In this document: in pieces, positions 19,091-27,048 of the stretch
Layout: every line of letters begins with the position of its first letter
Numbering within the stretch: the stretch's first letter is position 1
Assembly: GCF_964283195.1 (NCBI RefSeq)
Contig: NZ_CAXYLH010000005.1
Reading direction: 5' to 3' (one strand)
Source: Paratractidigestivibacter sp003150175
GTDB lineage: Bacteria; Actinomycetota; Coriobacteriia; Coriobacteriales; Atopobiaceae
DNA: 64,000 nucleotides
Notes under the pieces: model-generated
Seen by the model: only the letters and a program-made list of their open reading frames with translations
What the model was told of the DNA's origin: nothing
Databases searched by the model: none
Program-made: the position numbers and the translations under genes

Positions 19091-19446
19091 TCAATCTGAG
19101 CGTCGTGATTGTGGTCCTGTCCGAGTGTAAGAAGAGAGCCGTTCTGTCGGGTAATCAAGCTTGTCCATGCCCTCGGGATCTCTCTTAACCGTCTTTTGGA
19201 GCAGCGTCCATCCAACCTCTAAGCGGACGATGTGCTTGGCTTGGATTGACCCAGGCCGTCGCCTGTCAAATTCGATGGTGACTATGGTGTAAATCTTGTT
19301 CAAGGCGAAGATCGATGCCTCGCCGACGGCTTTGGAGATGGCGTCCTTCGCCTTATCCTAGATTCTGGTCAATCGAATTGTGTCAAGTCATTGACAACTC
19401 CCTCGGCTGATTCCGCGGCCGTGTGGACGTAATGAACCATGTCCAT
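19091..19446 (-). pseudogene. Relic of a small gene, frameshifted
   Basis: A minus-strand frame starts with ATG at 19446, one base after the stop of the next gene, and reads 25 residues (MDMVHYVHTAAESAEGVVND...) to a TGA at 19369. In another frame, right after a TAG at 19358-19360, reading continues DKAKDAISKAVGEASIFALN, then KIYTIVTIEFDRRRPG, to 19091. Together these look like one small protein broken by a frameshift and a stop. The ATG-stop spacing suggests it was once in an operon with 19448-19645. No family recognised. Confidence 0.35.
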
Positions 19447-19447
19447 A

Positions 19448-19645
19448 TCACGCTTCGTCGGGACGATTCTTCCCGGCGAATCTCCAGTGCTCCATAATGA
19501 GCGTCCCATCTGCCTTGCACTCGCGGATCACGCATTTCTTTGCCTCTGACGAATCGACGACATCATTGTCGTCATTGAGATAGTAAATCTCTGAATAGTC
19601 GCCTCCAGCAGGCGTTGCCTCATTGACACGCTCGTAAGATGACAT
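19448..19645 (-). CDS. Small acidic hypothetical protein
   Basis: 65 aa. It has no family I can name. The protein is acidic and hydrophilic (YYLNDDNDVVDSSEAKK, CVIRECKADGTLIMEHWRFA), which reads like a real small beta-rich protein and not random translation. GGAG lies 6 nt before the ATG on the minus strand. It may have formed a two-gene unit with the broken frame just downstream. GC is lower than in the neighbouring core genes. Confidence 0.5.
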   Translation of the reverse strand: MSSYERVNEATPAGGDYSEIYYLNDDNDVVDSSEAKKCVIRECKADGTLIMEHWRFAGKNRPDEA

Positions 19646-19810
19646 CTTAGTCTCCGAGGAACTGGTTGATTTTATGATTGAGCTGGTAGGGACATCTCGC
19701 TCTTTTTGAGCGGCGCTGGTCTGACTGGTAACTAATAATCAGTGACTTTGTGTACTGATTACTGAACCTTTCGCGGGAATAGATAGAGAGGTCGGAGGCT
19801 GACTTTGGAC

Positions 19811-19991
19811 ATGACGACTAAAGAAATTATCTCCATTTTCTTCTTTGGCATTTGCTTACCCGGTCGCATCAATGGCGTGGGCCTATCTGGAGGTGCGCGA
19901 TATCGACAGGTACGACGGGGACAATCATTTTGTAGATGATGTCGTTGCTGCCGCAATTGACGGGTCGCTTTTTGAAAGGGCTAAAGCCTAG
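19811..19991 (+). pseudogene. Relic of a small membrane protein
   Basis: From ATG 19811 the first 15 residues are MTTKEIISIFFFGIC, a plausible membrane start. A different frame then reads LAFAYPVASMAWAYLEVRDI, followed by DRYDGDNHFVDDVV and AAAIDGSLFERAKA, to a TAG at 19989. A one-base frameshift would join them into a protein of about 60 aa. GGAGG lies 12 nt upstream. No family recognised. 19646-19810 shows nothing else. Confidence 0.3.
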
Positions 19992-20067
19992 TCCCATCAG
20001 CAAGGATGACGCCAAGATTGTTGATTGCTCGGTCTTCTTTGTTTGCGGGATAACTGTTGAATTAGCT

Positions 20068-20104
20068 AGGGTACTTCTCTGGAAGTACCCTATGTTACCG
20101 AGAA
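20068..20104. repeat. Hairpin repeat, copy 1
   Basis: GGGTACTTC and GAAGTACCC form a perfect 9-bp stem around TCTG, followed by CTATGTTACCGAGAA. A second version lies exactly 86 bp downstream. Confidence 0.7.
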
Positions 20105-20153
20105 TTGACAAAACCGCAGGTCGTGGAAAGAAGGGCGCTTGAGGGACGCCGTT

Positions 20154-20190
20154 AAGGTACTTCTATGGAAGTGCCCTATGTTCTCGGAGC
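20154..20190. repeat. Hairpin repeat, copy 2
   Basis: AAGGTACTTCTATGGAAGT followed by GCCCTATGTTCTCGGAGC is a variant of 20068-20104 with the stem kept except at its base. It lies 78 bp beyond the end of the minus-strand gene at 20268 and could terminate it. Confidence 0.65.
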
Positions 20191-20267
20191 GGATTCACGG
20201 CGAGGCAATGCGCGAGCTCGCAGCCCAGAACACCCGCGCCGTATACCAGAGTTCGCACGTGAGTCCC

Positions 20268-20852
20268 TTATTTCCGATAGAAGTGGAAGTCGCAGCAATC
20301 CCCGCCGTACCCCAGGGTCTTTGTGCGCGAGAAGCCCAATTTTCTGAGGCCGCCGTAATTCACGTCGTCGACGTCGCAGAACAGCGGGCACAGCTCCGGG
20401 CATCCGTTTTCCACGCAAGCGTCGTGCCAGAGGCACTTGGTGATCGAGGCGTCAAAATAGTCGCGGCCGTGATCCTGCGTGCTCTCCCAGAGATCGCTCG
20501 TGCGCATGGTGTGCAAGAAAACGTGTTTGTAGATGCCGAAGAACCCGGGGATGACCTGGGCTTTATTTGTGAAAGCGTGCTTTTGCGCGGCAACGACGTC
20601 CATCATGTACGAGCGCATGAGCTCGCGTGCGCGCTCATGCGGAAGCGAGGATCCCATGAGCGCCTTATAGAGCGCAATGCGGGGGAGGATGGTCTCCTCG
20701 AGGGTCTTTGCCTGCTCGGCGGATTTGCCGGAGACATTGGAGATAAGTTCGCGAAGCAGTGCGGATTGCCGTGCGAACAACTCGCGCGCGGCGTGGCCCT
20801 CCAAGTTGTCGGTGAGAAATTCCTTGATGTCTGCCTGTTGCTTGCTGCCCAT
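20268..20852 (-). CDS. L-2-amino-thiazoline-4-carboxylate hydrolase family protein
   Basis: 194 aa. The family (ATC hydrolase-like) is named after an enzyme of the Pseudomonas pathway from DL-ATC to L-cysteine. In gut anaerobes the true substrate is unknown. The C-terminal half shows the cysteine-rich pattern KCLWHDACVENGCPELCPLF, CDVDDVNYGGLRKLGF and GGDCCDF. The N-terminal third is helical. GGAGG lies 10 nt before ATG 20852, and an extended -10 promoter lies further upstream. It is a lone gene inside the accessory island. Confidence 0.75.
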   Translation of the reverse strand: MGSKQQADIKEFLTDNLEGHAARELFARQSALLRELISNVSGKSAEQAKTLEETILPRIALYKALMGSSLPHERARELMRSYMMDVVAAQKHAFTNKAQVIPGFFGIYKHVFLHTMRTSDLWESTQDHGRDYFDASITKCLWHDACVENGCPELCPLFCDVDDVNYGGLRKLGFSRTKTLGYGGDCCDFHFYRK

Positions 20853-20896
20853 GATGCCCGATCCTCCGGAAGCCGCTTGTTCGCTTCATGCAAGAA

Positions 20897-20905
20897 AGTA
20901 TAGCA
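20897..20905 (-). promoter_or_regulatory. Extended -10 promoter of the ATC-hydrolase gene
   Basis: On the minus strand the sequence reads TGCTATACT, a TGn-extended -10 element, 45 nt before the start codon. No good -35 is seen. Confidence 0.55.
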
Positions 20906-21085
20906 TGGCTAACTTATTCGTTTTCGCTCATGAGGCGGAGGTGGTGTGAGCCTGCGATCCGCTGGTTTCCCTTTGGGGCTCTATTGCCGATGCCGTTCGC
21001 CGGAACCTGGGACGGCGGGTCCAGTCAGGCGGCATAATCTCAGGGATGGGGGAGGGCGCGAGCCCTTCTTGGCGAAGGGGCTGTT

Positions 21086-21697
21086 ATGGACTACCGCAAG
21101 TCGAATAGAGAGCCGGCGCGAAAGAACGCACTCGGCGAAGAGCCAATGCGCGACGTCGCGACCAGCGAAGCCCGAGATGCCAACGAAGCCCGAGATGCCG
21201 CTTCTGATTCCTTGGGTTCCGCGCCCACAAAGAAGACCGACTGCAAGTGGCCCGAGCGCAGCGACATCGTCGAGCCTTGCGACGTCTGGTTCAAAGGCGA
21301 CGACCGCGCTATCGTGACTTGCAGCCCCAACAGCCCGCATCCTCGCGTCTACCTCATGAAGCACGAGACCATCTGGACGGTCGACGACGTCGTTGAGGAC
21401 GCCGACCTCGAGCAGCTGCTCGAGGGCTACGAGCTTGCCCCGAACGAGACCGAGGACCAGAAGTATGCGATCACGAAGGTGCTCTGCGAGTACCTTGCAT
21501 ACGTTTGGCGAGGCAGCTCCGATGCCGATGCGGATTCGTATTCTTGGACTCCGTCGGCTGAGTTCGCTTCGAGCGAAGACATTGAGCCGGAATCTAAGCC
21601 TGACTTTTGGCCGCAGCCTAACTATGAACCGCGGCCCCAAACCTCTCAACAGCGCTCGGGTTGGCACAAGTACTTCGGCATCAGCATCAATTTCTAG
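21086..21697 (+). CDS. Hypothetical protein next to the palindrome arrays
   Basis: 203 aa. No family recognised. The N-terminus is charged with a short internal duplication (SEARDANEARDAA). The middle (about 55-145) looks folded: WPERSDIVEPCDVWFKGDDR, VYLMKHETIWTVDDVVEDAD, LEQLLEGYELAPNETEDQKY, VLCEYLAYVWRG. The last 60 residues are Pro/Ser/Glu-rich and probably unstructured, ending HKYFGISINF. AAGGGG lies 5 nt before ATG 21086. GC is lower than in core genes. No signal peptide or membrane helix. Its closeness to the arrays at 21808-22230 may or may not be meaningful. Confidence 0.65.
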   Translation: MDYRKSNREPARKNALGEEPMRDVATSEARDANEARDAASDSLGSAPTKKTDCKWPERSDIVEPCDVWFKGDDRAIVTCSPNSPHPRVYLMKHETIWTVDDVVEDADLEQLLEGYELAPNETEDQKYAITKVLCEYLAYVWRGSSDADADSYSWTPSAEFASSEDIEPESKPDFWPQPNYEPRPQTSQQRSGWHKYFGISINF

Positions 21698-21807
21698 CAG
21701 CACCTTTTTTGCTGCTGCATTGGCGAATCCAGTGAGCGTTTCTCGCTTTTGATGGTTTCCCGTCTTTGAGATCGAGGGCGGCGAGCAACGCTTACTTCTT
21801 TGTAGCT

Positions 21808-22016
21808 GTGCAGACTGTACAACAGAAGTGCAGCCTGCACTTCCGAGAAAAACGCTGAGTGCAGTCTGCACTTCAAAGGTGCGGCCTGCATAACCCCGCT
21901 GTAGTGCAGCCTGCACAAGCTGGCAACAGTGCAGCCTGCAGAAGCTGACGGCAGTGCGGCATACACAAGCTCGCTGTAGTGCATCCTGCGCAAGCAAAAC
22001 TTAGTGCACCCTGTAC
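21808..22016. repeat. Array of nine 13-bp palindromes, consensus GTGCAGCCTGCAC
   Basis: Units begin at 21808, 21828, 21859, 21879, 21904, 21929, 21954, 21979 and 22004. Gaps between starts are 20, 31, 20, then five of exactly 25 bp. Each unit is two 5-bp arms around 3 bp (GTGCA-n3-TGCAC); many deviations keep G-U-type pairing. Units 5 to 8 share the linker start AAGC. There is no open frame with matching periodicity, since 25 is not a multiple of 3. Confidence 0.9.
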
Positions 22017-22096
22017 AGCTTGCCGAAGTTCTGAGCGAAGCGCGGGCCGCATCCTTCTCGGTTGGGCTGACGGAGCGAACTATCGCCAGTACCGTG

Positions 22097-22230
22097 AGGC
22101 AGTCTACTCAACTATCCCGAAGAGCAGTCTGCTCTATGGGAGAGAAGTCTTCTCTTCTGGAAATGCGAGGGAAAGAAGTCTTCTCTTGTCATGAGAAGTC
22201 TTCTCGGATGCGCAGAAGAGAACGCTGCTC
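22097..22230. repeat. Array of six palindromes, consensus GAGAAGTCTTCTC
   Basis: Units centred at 22103, 22128, 22148, 22179, 22199 and 22224, with spacing 25, 20, 31, 20, 25. Best copies: GAGCAGTCTGCTC (22122-22134), GAGAAGTCTTCTC (22142-22154 and 22193-22205). The first copy is degenerate. Between this array and the pyr promoter (22231-22353) I see nothing further. Confidence 0.88.
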
Positions 22231-22353
22231 TTGACAGCCTCGGCAATCCCCCAGGTAAATCCCCACGTCGTCAAAGCTTGGCACATGGATTAGCACAAGC
22301 GATGTGGCGCCGCCCGCCCTCGACACCTCGTCGACCGCTCGCCGCCGCGGCCC

Positions 22354-22382
22354 TTGCCCATCGCGCCGCGCAGGCGTACACT
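22354..22382 (+). promoter_or_regulatory. Promoter of the pyr operon
   Basis: TTGCCC (22354-22359), 17-bp spacer, TACACT (22377-22382). It sits just before the PyrR-binding leader. Confidence 0.7.
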
Positions 22383-22390
22383 CTCACAGA

Positions 22391-22425
22391 ACCTTTAAGC
22401 GCGGTACGAGAGACCAGCAAGGTGA
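22391..22425 (+). promoter_or_regulatory. PyrR-binding leader hairpin
   Basis: ACCTT (22391-22395) pairs with AAGGT around 22418-22423, enclosing the PyrR recognition pattern GGTACGAGAGACC. This matches the known pyr mRNA anti-antiterminator. An outer TCTCAC/GTGAGA pair strengthens it. UMP-bound PyrR is expected to stabilise it and favour the downstream terminator. Confidence 0.8.
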
Positions 22426-22464
22426 GACACCCCTCAACCACGAGGGACGCCCATAGACGAGCTG

Positions 22465-22505
22465 GATGTCCTGTGCCGCGCGCAAACGGTCAGGGCATCT
22501 TTTTT
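22465..22505 (+). terminator. pyr attenuator terminator
   Basis: GATGTCCTG (22465-22473) pairs with CAGGGCATC (22491-22499), one G-U pair, followed by six Ts. It lies 15 nt before the pyrR start, so it controls the whole operon. Confidence 0.85.
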
Positions 22506-22520
22506 GTCGAAGGGAGTCCC

Positions 22521-23090
22521 ATGGAAGAGGCCAGGCTCAAGGCCCAGATCATGGACGAGCAGGCGATGGGCCGCGCCCTCACCCGCATCGCCCACGAGGT
22601 CATCGAGCGCAATGAGGGAGCCGAGGGCATCGGCATCGTCGGCATCGTGAGCAGGGGAGCGATCCTCGCGCCGATGCTCGCCGACGAGATCGAGAAGATC
22701 GAGGGCATCCGCCCGCCGGTGGGCACGCTGGACATCAGCTTCTACCGCGACGACGTCAGCCGCCACATCGCGCCCGTGCTCCACAGCACCAACATCCCGT
22801 TCAACGTCGACGACCACGACATCATCCTCGTGGACGACGTCCTGTTCACGGGCCGCACTATCCGCTCGGCGCTCGACGCCCTCATCGACTACGGCCGCCC
22901 GAAGACCGTCCAGCTCGCCGTCATGGTCGACCGCGGCCACCGCGAGCTGCCGATTCGCGCCGATTACGTGGGCAAGAACGTCCCCTCCTCCCGCGACGAG
23001 GACGTCCGCGTGAACATCAAGCCCAGCGACGACACCACGTCCGTCGAGATCTGGACCAAACCGAGCAAGCACAACGGAGGTGCGCAGTAA
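22521..23090 (+). CDS. pyrR: Bifunctional PyrR: pyr operon attenuator protein / uracil phosphoribosyltransferase
   Basis: 189 aa. It binds the pyr leader RNA with UMP/UTP and also catalyses uracil + PRPP to UMP. The PRPP-binding signature DDVLFTGRTIRSALDAL is clear near residues 98-114; GIVSRGAILA and DRGHRELPIRADYVGKNVPS match the family. ATG 22521 is chosen: AGGGAGTCCC precedes it and it follows the attenuator, while longer in-frame starts would run through the leader. Its stop overlaps the pyrB start (TAATG). Confidence 0.95.
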   Translation: MEEARLKAQIMDEQAMGRALTRIAHEVIERNEGAEGIGIVGIVSRGAILAPMLADEIEKIEGIRPPVGTLDISFYRDDVSRHIAPVLHSTNIPFNVDDHDIILVDDVLFTGRTIRSALDALIDYGRPKTVQLAVMVDRGHRELPIRADYVGKNVPSSRDEDVRVNIKPSDDTTSVEIWTKPSKHNGGAQ

Positions 23091-24025
23091 TGCTCTCAGT
23101 CAAGCACCTGATCGACACCACGAGCCTCACCGAGGACGACATCTACCAGATCCTCGACACGGCCCGCGCGTTCGAGGACGTCAACAACCGCGCCATCAAG
23201 AAGGTCCCGGCTCTCCGCGGCCGCACGATCGTGAACCTCTTCCTGGAGCCCTCTACCCGCACGAAGTCCTCCTTCGAGCTCGCCGAGAAGCGCCTCTCGG
23301 CCGACTCCCTCAGCATGGGCGGCGCCACGTCGTCCGTCGTCAAGGGCGAGTCGCTCGCGGATACCATCCAGACCATCGACGCCATGAACGTCGACATGTT
23401 CGTCTGCCGCGCCAAACTCGCCGGCACTCCGCAGAAGATTACCGAGCACACCAACGCCATCGTCATCAACGCTGGCGACGGCAAGCACCAGCACCCCACG
23501 CAGGCCATGCTTGACCTTTACACCATGCGTAAGCACTTTGGCCACCTCGACGGCCTCAAGGTCGCCATCGTGGGAGACCTTTCCCACAGCCGCGTGTGCG
23601 GCTCTTTGGTCCCCGCCCTCAAGACGGTCGGCGCGGACGTCACCCTCGTCGGCCCCCCGACCTTCCAGGTCGACGACCCCGATTACTTTGGCGTGCCCCA
23701 GACCGCGGACTTCGACTCCGTGATTCCCGAGATGGACGTTATCTACATGCTGCGCGTCCAGCTTGAGCGCATGGAGGGTGCCTCCATTCCTTCTCGCCGT
23801 GAGTACAACCGCCTTTGGGGCCTCGACATGAGCCGCGTGGACAAGATGAAGCCCAATGCCATCATCTGCCACCCGGGCCCCATGAACCGTGGCATGGAGA
23901 TCAACGCGGACGTGGCCGACTGCGCCCGTTCCAGGATTCTGACCCAGGTCAACTCCGGCGTGCTTACCCGCATGGCCGCCATGTACCTGCTTCTGGGAGG
24001 AGAGAACAATGGCATTTCTGCTTAA
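23090..24025 (+). CDS. pyrB: Aspartate carbamoyltransferase catalytic subunit
   Basis: 311 aa. Second step of UMP synthesis: carbamoyl phosphate + aspartate to carbamoyl aspartate. Motifs: EPSTRTKSSFE (about 52), GDGKHQHPTQAMLDLYT, and HPGPMNRGMEI near the C-terminus. No pyrI regulatory subunit is present. The ribosome site GGAGGTGCGC lies at the end of pyrR. The 3' end overlaps pyrC by 17 nt. Confidence 0.96.
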   Translation: MLSVKHLIDTTSLTEDDIYQILDTARAFEDVNNRAIKKVPALRGRTIVNLFLEPSTRTKSSFELAEKRLSADSLSMGGATSSVVKGESLADTIQTIDAMNVDMFVCRAKLAGTPQKITEHTNAIVINAGDGKHQHPTQAMLDLYTMRKHFGHLDGLKVAIVGDLSHSRVCGSLVPALKTVGADVTLVGPPTFQVDDPDYFGVPQTADFDSVIPEMDVIYMLRVQLERMEGASIPSRREYNRLWGLDMSRVDKMKPNAIICHPGPMNRGMEINADVADCARSRILTQVNSGVLTRMAAMYLLLGGENNGISA

Positions 24026-25310
24026 GGGCGCGCACGTCGTAGACCCGCAGGTGGGCCTCGACGGCTTCCGCGACGTTTTGATCGAGGACGACAAGATCGC
24101 CGCCGTCTCGGAGGGCATGGAGGCACCCGAGGGCGCCGTCGTCATCGACGCGCACGACAAGTACCTCGTCCCCGGCCTCGTGGACATGCACGTCCACTTT
24201 CGCGATCCCGGCTTCGAGTACAAGGAGACCATCGCCACCGGCTCCGCCGCGGCCGTCCACGGCGGCTTCACCGACGTGGCCACCATGCCCAACACCGACC
24301 CGGTTACCGACACCGGCGCCGAGATCCGCTACCAGATCGACCGCGCCCACGCCGCCGGCCTCTGCCATGTGCGCCCCATCGGTGCCATGACGCGCGGCGA
24401 GAAGGGCGAGTCCCTCGCCGAGATCGGCGACATGGTCATCGAGGGCGCGGCCGCGTTCTCCGACGACGGCCACGGCGTCCAGTCCGCCGGCATGATGCGC
24501 ACCTGCATGGAGTACATCGCCCAGTTCGACCGCGTCGCGCTCGCCCACTGCGAGATCGAGTCGCTGTCGGGCCACGGCGTCATCAACGAGGGCCGCGCGT
24601 CCACGCGCCTCGGCATGTTCGGCTGGCCGGCGCTCGCCGAGGAGCTCGAGATCTACCGCGACATCGAGCTCGTCCGCCTCACCAACTGCCCGCTGCACAT
24701 CTGCCACATCTCCACAAAGAAGGGCCTCGACCTCGTGCGCGCCGCCAAGGCCGACGGCCTGCCTGTGACCTGCGAGGTCACCCCGCACCACCTCTTCCTC
24801 AACGAGGAGGACATCACCGACGCCTACGACACGAACCTCAAGATGAACCCGCCGCTGCGCACCCCCGAGGATGCCGCGGCCCTGCGCGAGGGCGTGCTCG
24901 ACGGCTCGATCGACTGCGTCGTGACCGACCACGCGCCGCACGCACCGCACGAGAAGGACTGCGAGTGGGAGATCAGCTTCTTCGGCATCGTGGGCCTCGA
25001 GACCTCCCTACCGCTCATGCTGCAGAACCTCGTCCAGACCGGCAAGATGAGCTGGGCCCGCCTCGTCGAGGTCATGGCCGTCAACCCGCGCCGCCTGCTC
25101 CGCCTCGCGCCGGTGAGCATCGTCGAGGGCGCGCCCGCAGACCTCACCCTCATCGACCCCGCCAAGACCGTGAAGATCACCCCCGAGTACCTGCAGAGCC
25201 GCTCCAAGAACTCCGCGTGGCTCGGCCAGGAGCTCACGGGCGTCGCGACCGACGTGTGGGCCGGCGGCCGCCGCGTCCTGACCGACGGCGTCGTCACCCC
25301 GCAGCACTAG
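24009..25310 (+). CDS. pyrC: Dihydroorotase (class I)
   Basis: 433 aa. Cyclises carbamoyl aspartate to dihydroorotate. Metal ligands: DMHVHFRDPGFEYKE (about 58), later HIS and TDHAPHAPHEK. The internal NTDPVTDT and the C-terminal WAGGRRVLTDG strand match the amidohydrolase fold. GGGAGGAGAGAAC precedes ATG 24009, inside the end of pyrB. Confidence 0.96.
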   Translation: MAFLLKGAHVVDPQVGLDGFRDVLIEDDKIAAVSEGMEAPEGAVVIDAHDKYLVPGLVDMHVHFRDPGFEYKETIATGSAAAVHGGFTDVATMPNTDPVTDTGAEIRYQIDRAHAAGLCHVRPIGAMTRGEKGESLAEIGDMVIEGAAAFSDDGHGVQSAGMMRTCMEYIAQFDRVALAHCEIESLSGHGVINEGRASTRLGMFGWPALAEELEIYRDIELVRLTNCPLHICHISTKKGLDLVRAAKADGLPVTCEVTPHHLFLNEEDITDAYDTNLKMNPPLRTPEDAAALREGVLDGSIDCVVTDHAPHAPHEKDCEWEISFFGIVGLETSLPLMLQNLVQTGKMSWARLVEVMAVNPRRLLRLAPVSIVEGAPADLTLIDPAKTVKITPEYLQSRSKNSAWLGQELTGVATDVWAGGRRVLTDGVVTPQH

Positions 25311-25327
25311 TCCGGCGGGAGTTAGCG

Positions 25328-26119
25328 ATGACGCTCAAGTCAAGGGTGCGCGAGCACACCTTCACCGTGACCGAGAACGAGCCGGTGGGCGACGGCATCT
25401 GGCGCATGGTCTTCCGCGCGCCGGAGCTCGCCGGCTCCCTCGAGCCCGGCCAGTTCATGAACTTCCTCGTCCCCGGGGCCAAGCAGATCCTGCGCGTCCC
25501 GCTCAGCTATGCGAGCGCGGACGCCGGCGCCGGCACGGTCGAGGTCGTCTACGCCGTCGTGGGCGACGCCACGCGCTGCCTCACCCAGTTGGCGGCGGGG
25601 GAGTCCTCCTCCGTCCTCGGGCCGTCCGGCAACGGGTGGCGCGTTCGCGAGGGGCAGGGCCGCTCCGTCGTCGTCGGCGGCGGCGTGGGTGCGCCCCCCG
25701 CGGTCGCCGCGGCGGGCCTGCTCGCCGCCCACGGCATAGCGTTTGACGGCATCCTCGGCGCGCAGACCGCGAGCAAGCTCTGGGGCGTCGAGCGCTTGGG
25801 CGAGCTCGGCGCGGGCAAGGCCGTCGCCACGACCGACGACGGCACCGCCGGCGTCAAGGGCTTCACCACCGACGCCCTGCTCGAGCTTCTTTCCGCCGGC
25901 GGCTACGACACCGTCTATACCTGCGGGCCGCAGGTCATGATGCGCGGCGTCGCCCAGATTTGCCGCGAGGCGGGCGTCGAGTGTCAGGTCTCCATGGAGC
26001 GGATGATGTCGTGCGCGTTCGGCGCCTGCAACACCTGCAACGTGAGCATGGCCGACGGCACCTACAAGTCCTGCTGCATGAACGGCCCCGTCTTCGACGC
26101 GAAGGAGGTGGCGTGGTAA
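25328..26119 (+). CDS. pyrK: Dihydroorotate dehydrogenase electron-transfer subunit PyrK
   Basis: 263 aa. Carries FAD and a [2Fe-2S] cluster and passes electrons from PyrD to NAD. FAD domain with LRVPLSYA, NAD-binding GGGVGAPPAVAAA, TCGP near 198, and a C-terminal CAFGACNTCNV...CC cluster motif. ATG 25328 is the likely start (GCGGGAGTT upstream). Overlaps pyrD by one base. Together with PyrD this indicates the NAD-linked type 1B enzyme. Confidence 0.94.
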   Translation: MTLKSRVREHTFTVTENEPVGDGIWRMVFRAPELAGSLEPGQFMNFLVPGAKQILRVPLSYASADAGAGTVEVVYAVVGDATRCLTQLAAGESSSVLGPSGNGWRVREGQGRSVVVGGGVGAPPAVAAAGLLAAHGIAFDGILGAQTASKLWGVERLGELGAGKAVATTDDGTAGVKGFTTDALLELLSAGGYDTVYTCGPQVMMRGVAQICREAGVECQVSMERMMSCAFGACNTCNVSMADGTYKSCCMNGPVFDAKEVAW

Positions 26120-27048
26120 TGGCTGGCGAGAGCGTGAACATGGCCGTCGACCTGGGCGGCATTCACATGCAGAACCCCGTGAACACCGCGTCGGGCACCT
26201 TCGGCTTCGGCTGGCAGTTCGAGGGCTTCTTTGATGTTTCCTCCCTCGGCGCGATCACGACCAAGGGCTGCTCCGCCGAGCCCTGGCCCGGCAACCCCGA
26301 GCCTCGCATGTGCGAGGTCCCCTCGGGCATGATGAACACCGTAGGCCTCGCGAACCCCGGCGTCGCCGGGATGCTCGACTCCTACGGCGACTACCTCCGC
26401 GAGCTCGAGGACCGCGGCTGCCGCGTGATCCTGCAGGCCGCCGGCCACTCCCACGAGGAGTACATCGCCGCCGTCGAGAAGATCGAGGAGCTCGCTCCCT
26501 GGTGCTCCGGCATCGAGCTCAACATCTCGTGCCCGAACATCGCCCGGGGCGGCGCCTTGGTTGGCGGCACCCCCGAGTCCGCCGCCGAGGTCGTTTCGGC
26601 CGTGCGCGAGCGCGTGCGCCGGCCCCTCTTGGTAAAGATGGCGCCCGTCCGCGTGCCCGAGATCGCGCGCGCCGTCGAGGCCGCGGGCGCAGACGCGCTC
26701 AGCCTCATCAACACCATCAACGGCATGCACCTGAACGTCCACACGCGCAAGAGCATGCTCTCCAAGCCCACGGGCGGGGTCTCCGGGCCGGCCATCCACG
26801 CCATCGCGGTGCGCATGGTCTGGGAGGCAGCGAACTCGGTGAAGATCCCGGTCAACGGCATGGGCGGCGTCGCCACCTGGGAGGATGCGGCCGAGATGAT
26901 CCTTGCCGGCGCCACATCCGTCACGGTGGGTACCGCGAACTTCTACGACCCGACCGCCGCCCAGAAGGTCGCCCGCGGCCTCGAGTCCTGGGCGCGCGAG
27001 CAGGGCGTGTCCGATATCAACGAGCTGATTGGAGCCGCAGAATGCTGA
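26119..27048 (+). CDS. pyrD: Dihydroorotate dehydrogenase type 1B catalytic subunit
   Basis: 309 aa FMN enzyme oxidising dihydroorotate to orotate. NTASGTFGFG (FMN phosphate region), LNISCPNI with the catalytic Cys of type 1 enzymes, LSLINTINGMHLNV, and GMGGVATWEDAAEMILAGA. Start overlaps the pyrK stop (TAATG) with GGAGG 10 nt upstream. Confidence 0.95.
   Translation: MAGESVNMAVDLGGIHMQNPVNTASGTFGFGWQFEGFFDVSSLGAITTKGCSAEPWPGNPEPRMCEVPSGMMNTVGLANPGVAGMLDSYGDYLRELEDRGCRVILQAAGHSHEEYIAAVEKIEELAPWCSGIELNISCPNIARGGALVGGTPESAAEVVSAVRERVRRPLLVKMAPVRVPEIARAVEAAGADALSLINTINGMHLNVHTRKSMLSKPTGGVSGPAIHAIAVRMVWEAANSVKIPVNGMGGVATWEDAAEMILAGATSVTVGTANFYDPTAAQKVARGLESWAREQGVSDINELIGAAEC

Noticed and set aside
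20981..21997. A 338-codon minus-strand frame over the orphan gene and first palindrome array
   Set aside because: The part over the array is Cys-rich only because the repeat is translated, and 25-bp units shift frame each time. The plus-strand 203-aa gene has a better ribosome site and composition.
21808..22230. CRISPR array
   Set aside because: Repeat units are 13 bp and diverged, gaps between them are 7-18 bp and partly similar, and no cas genes are present.
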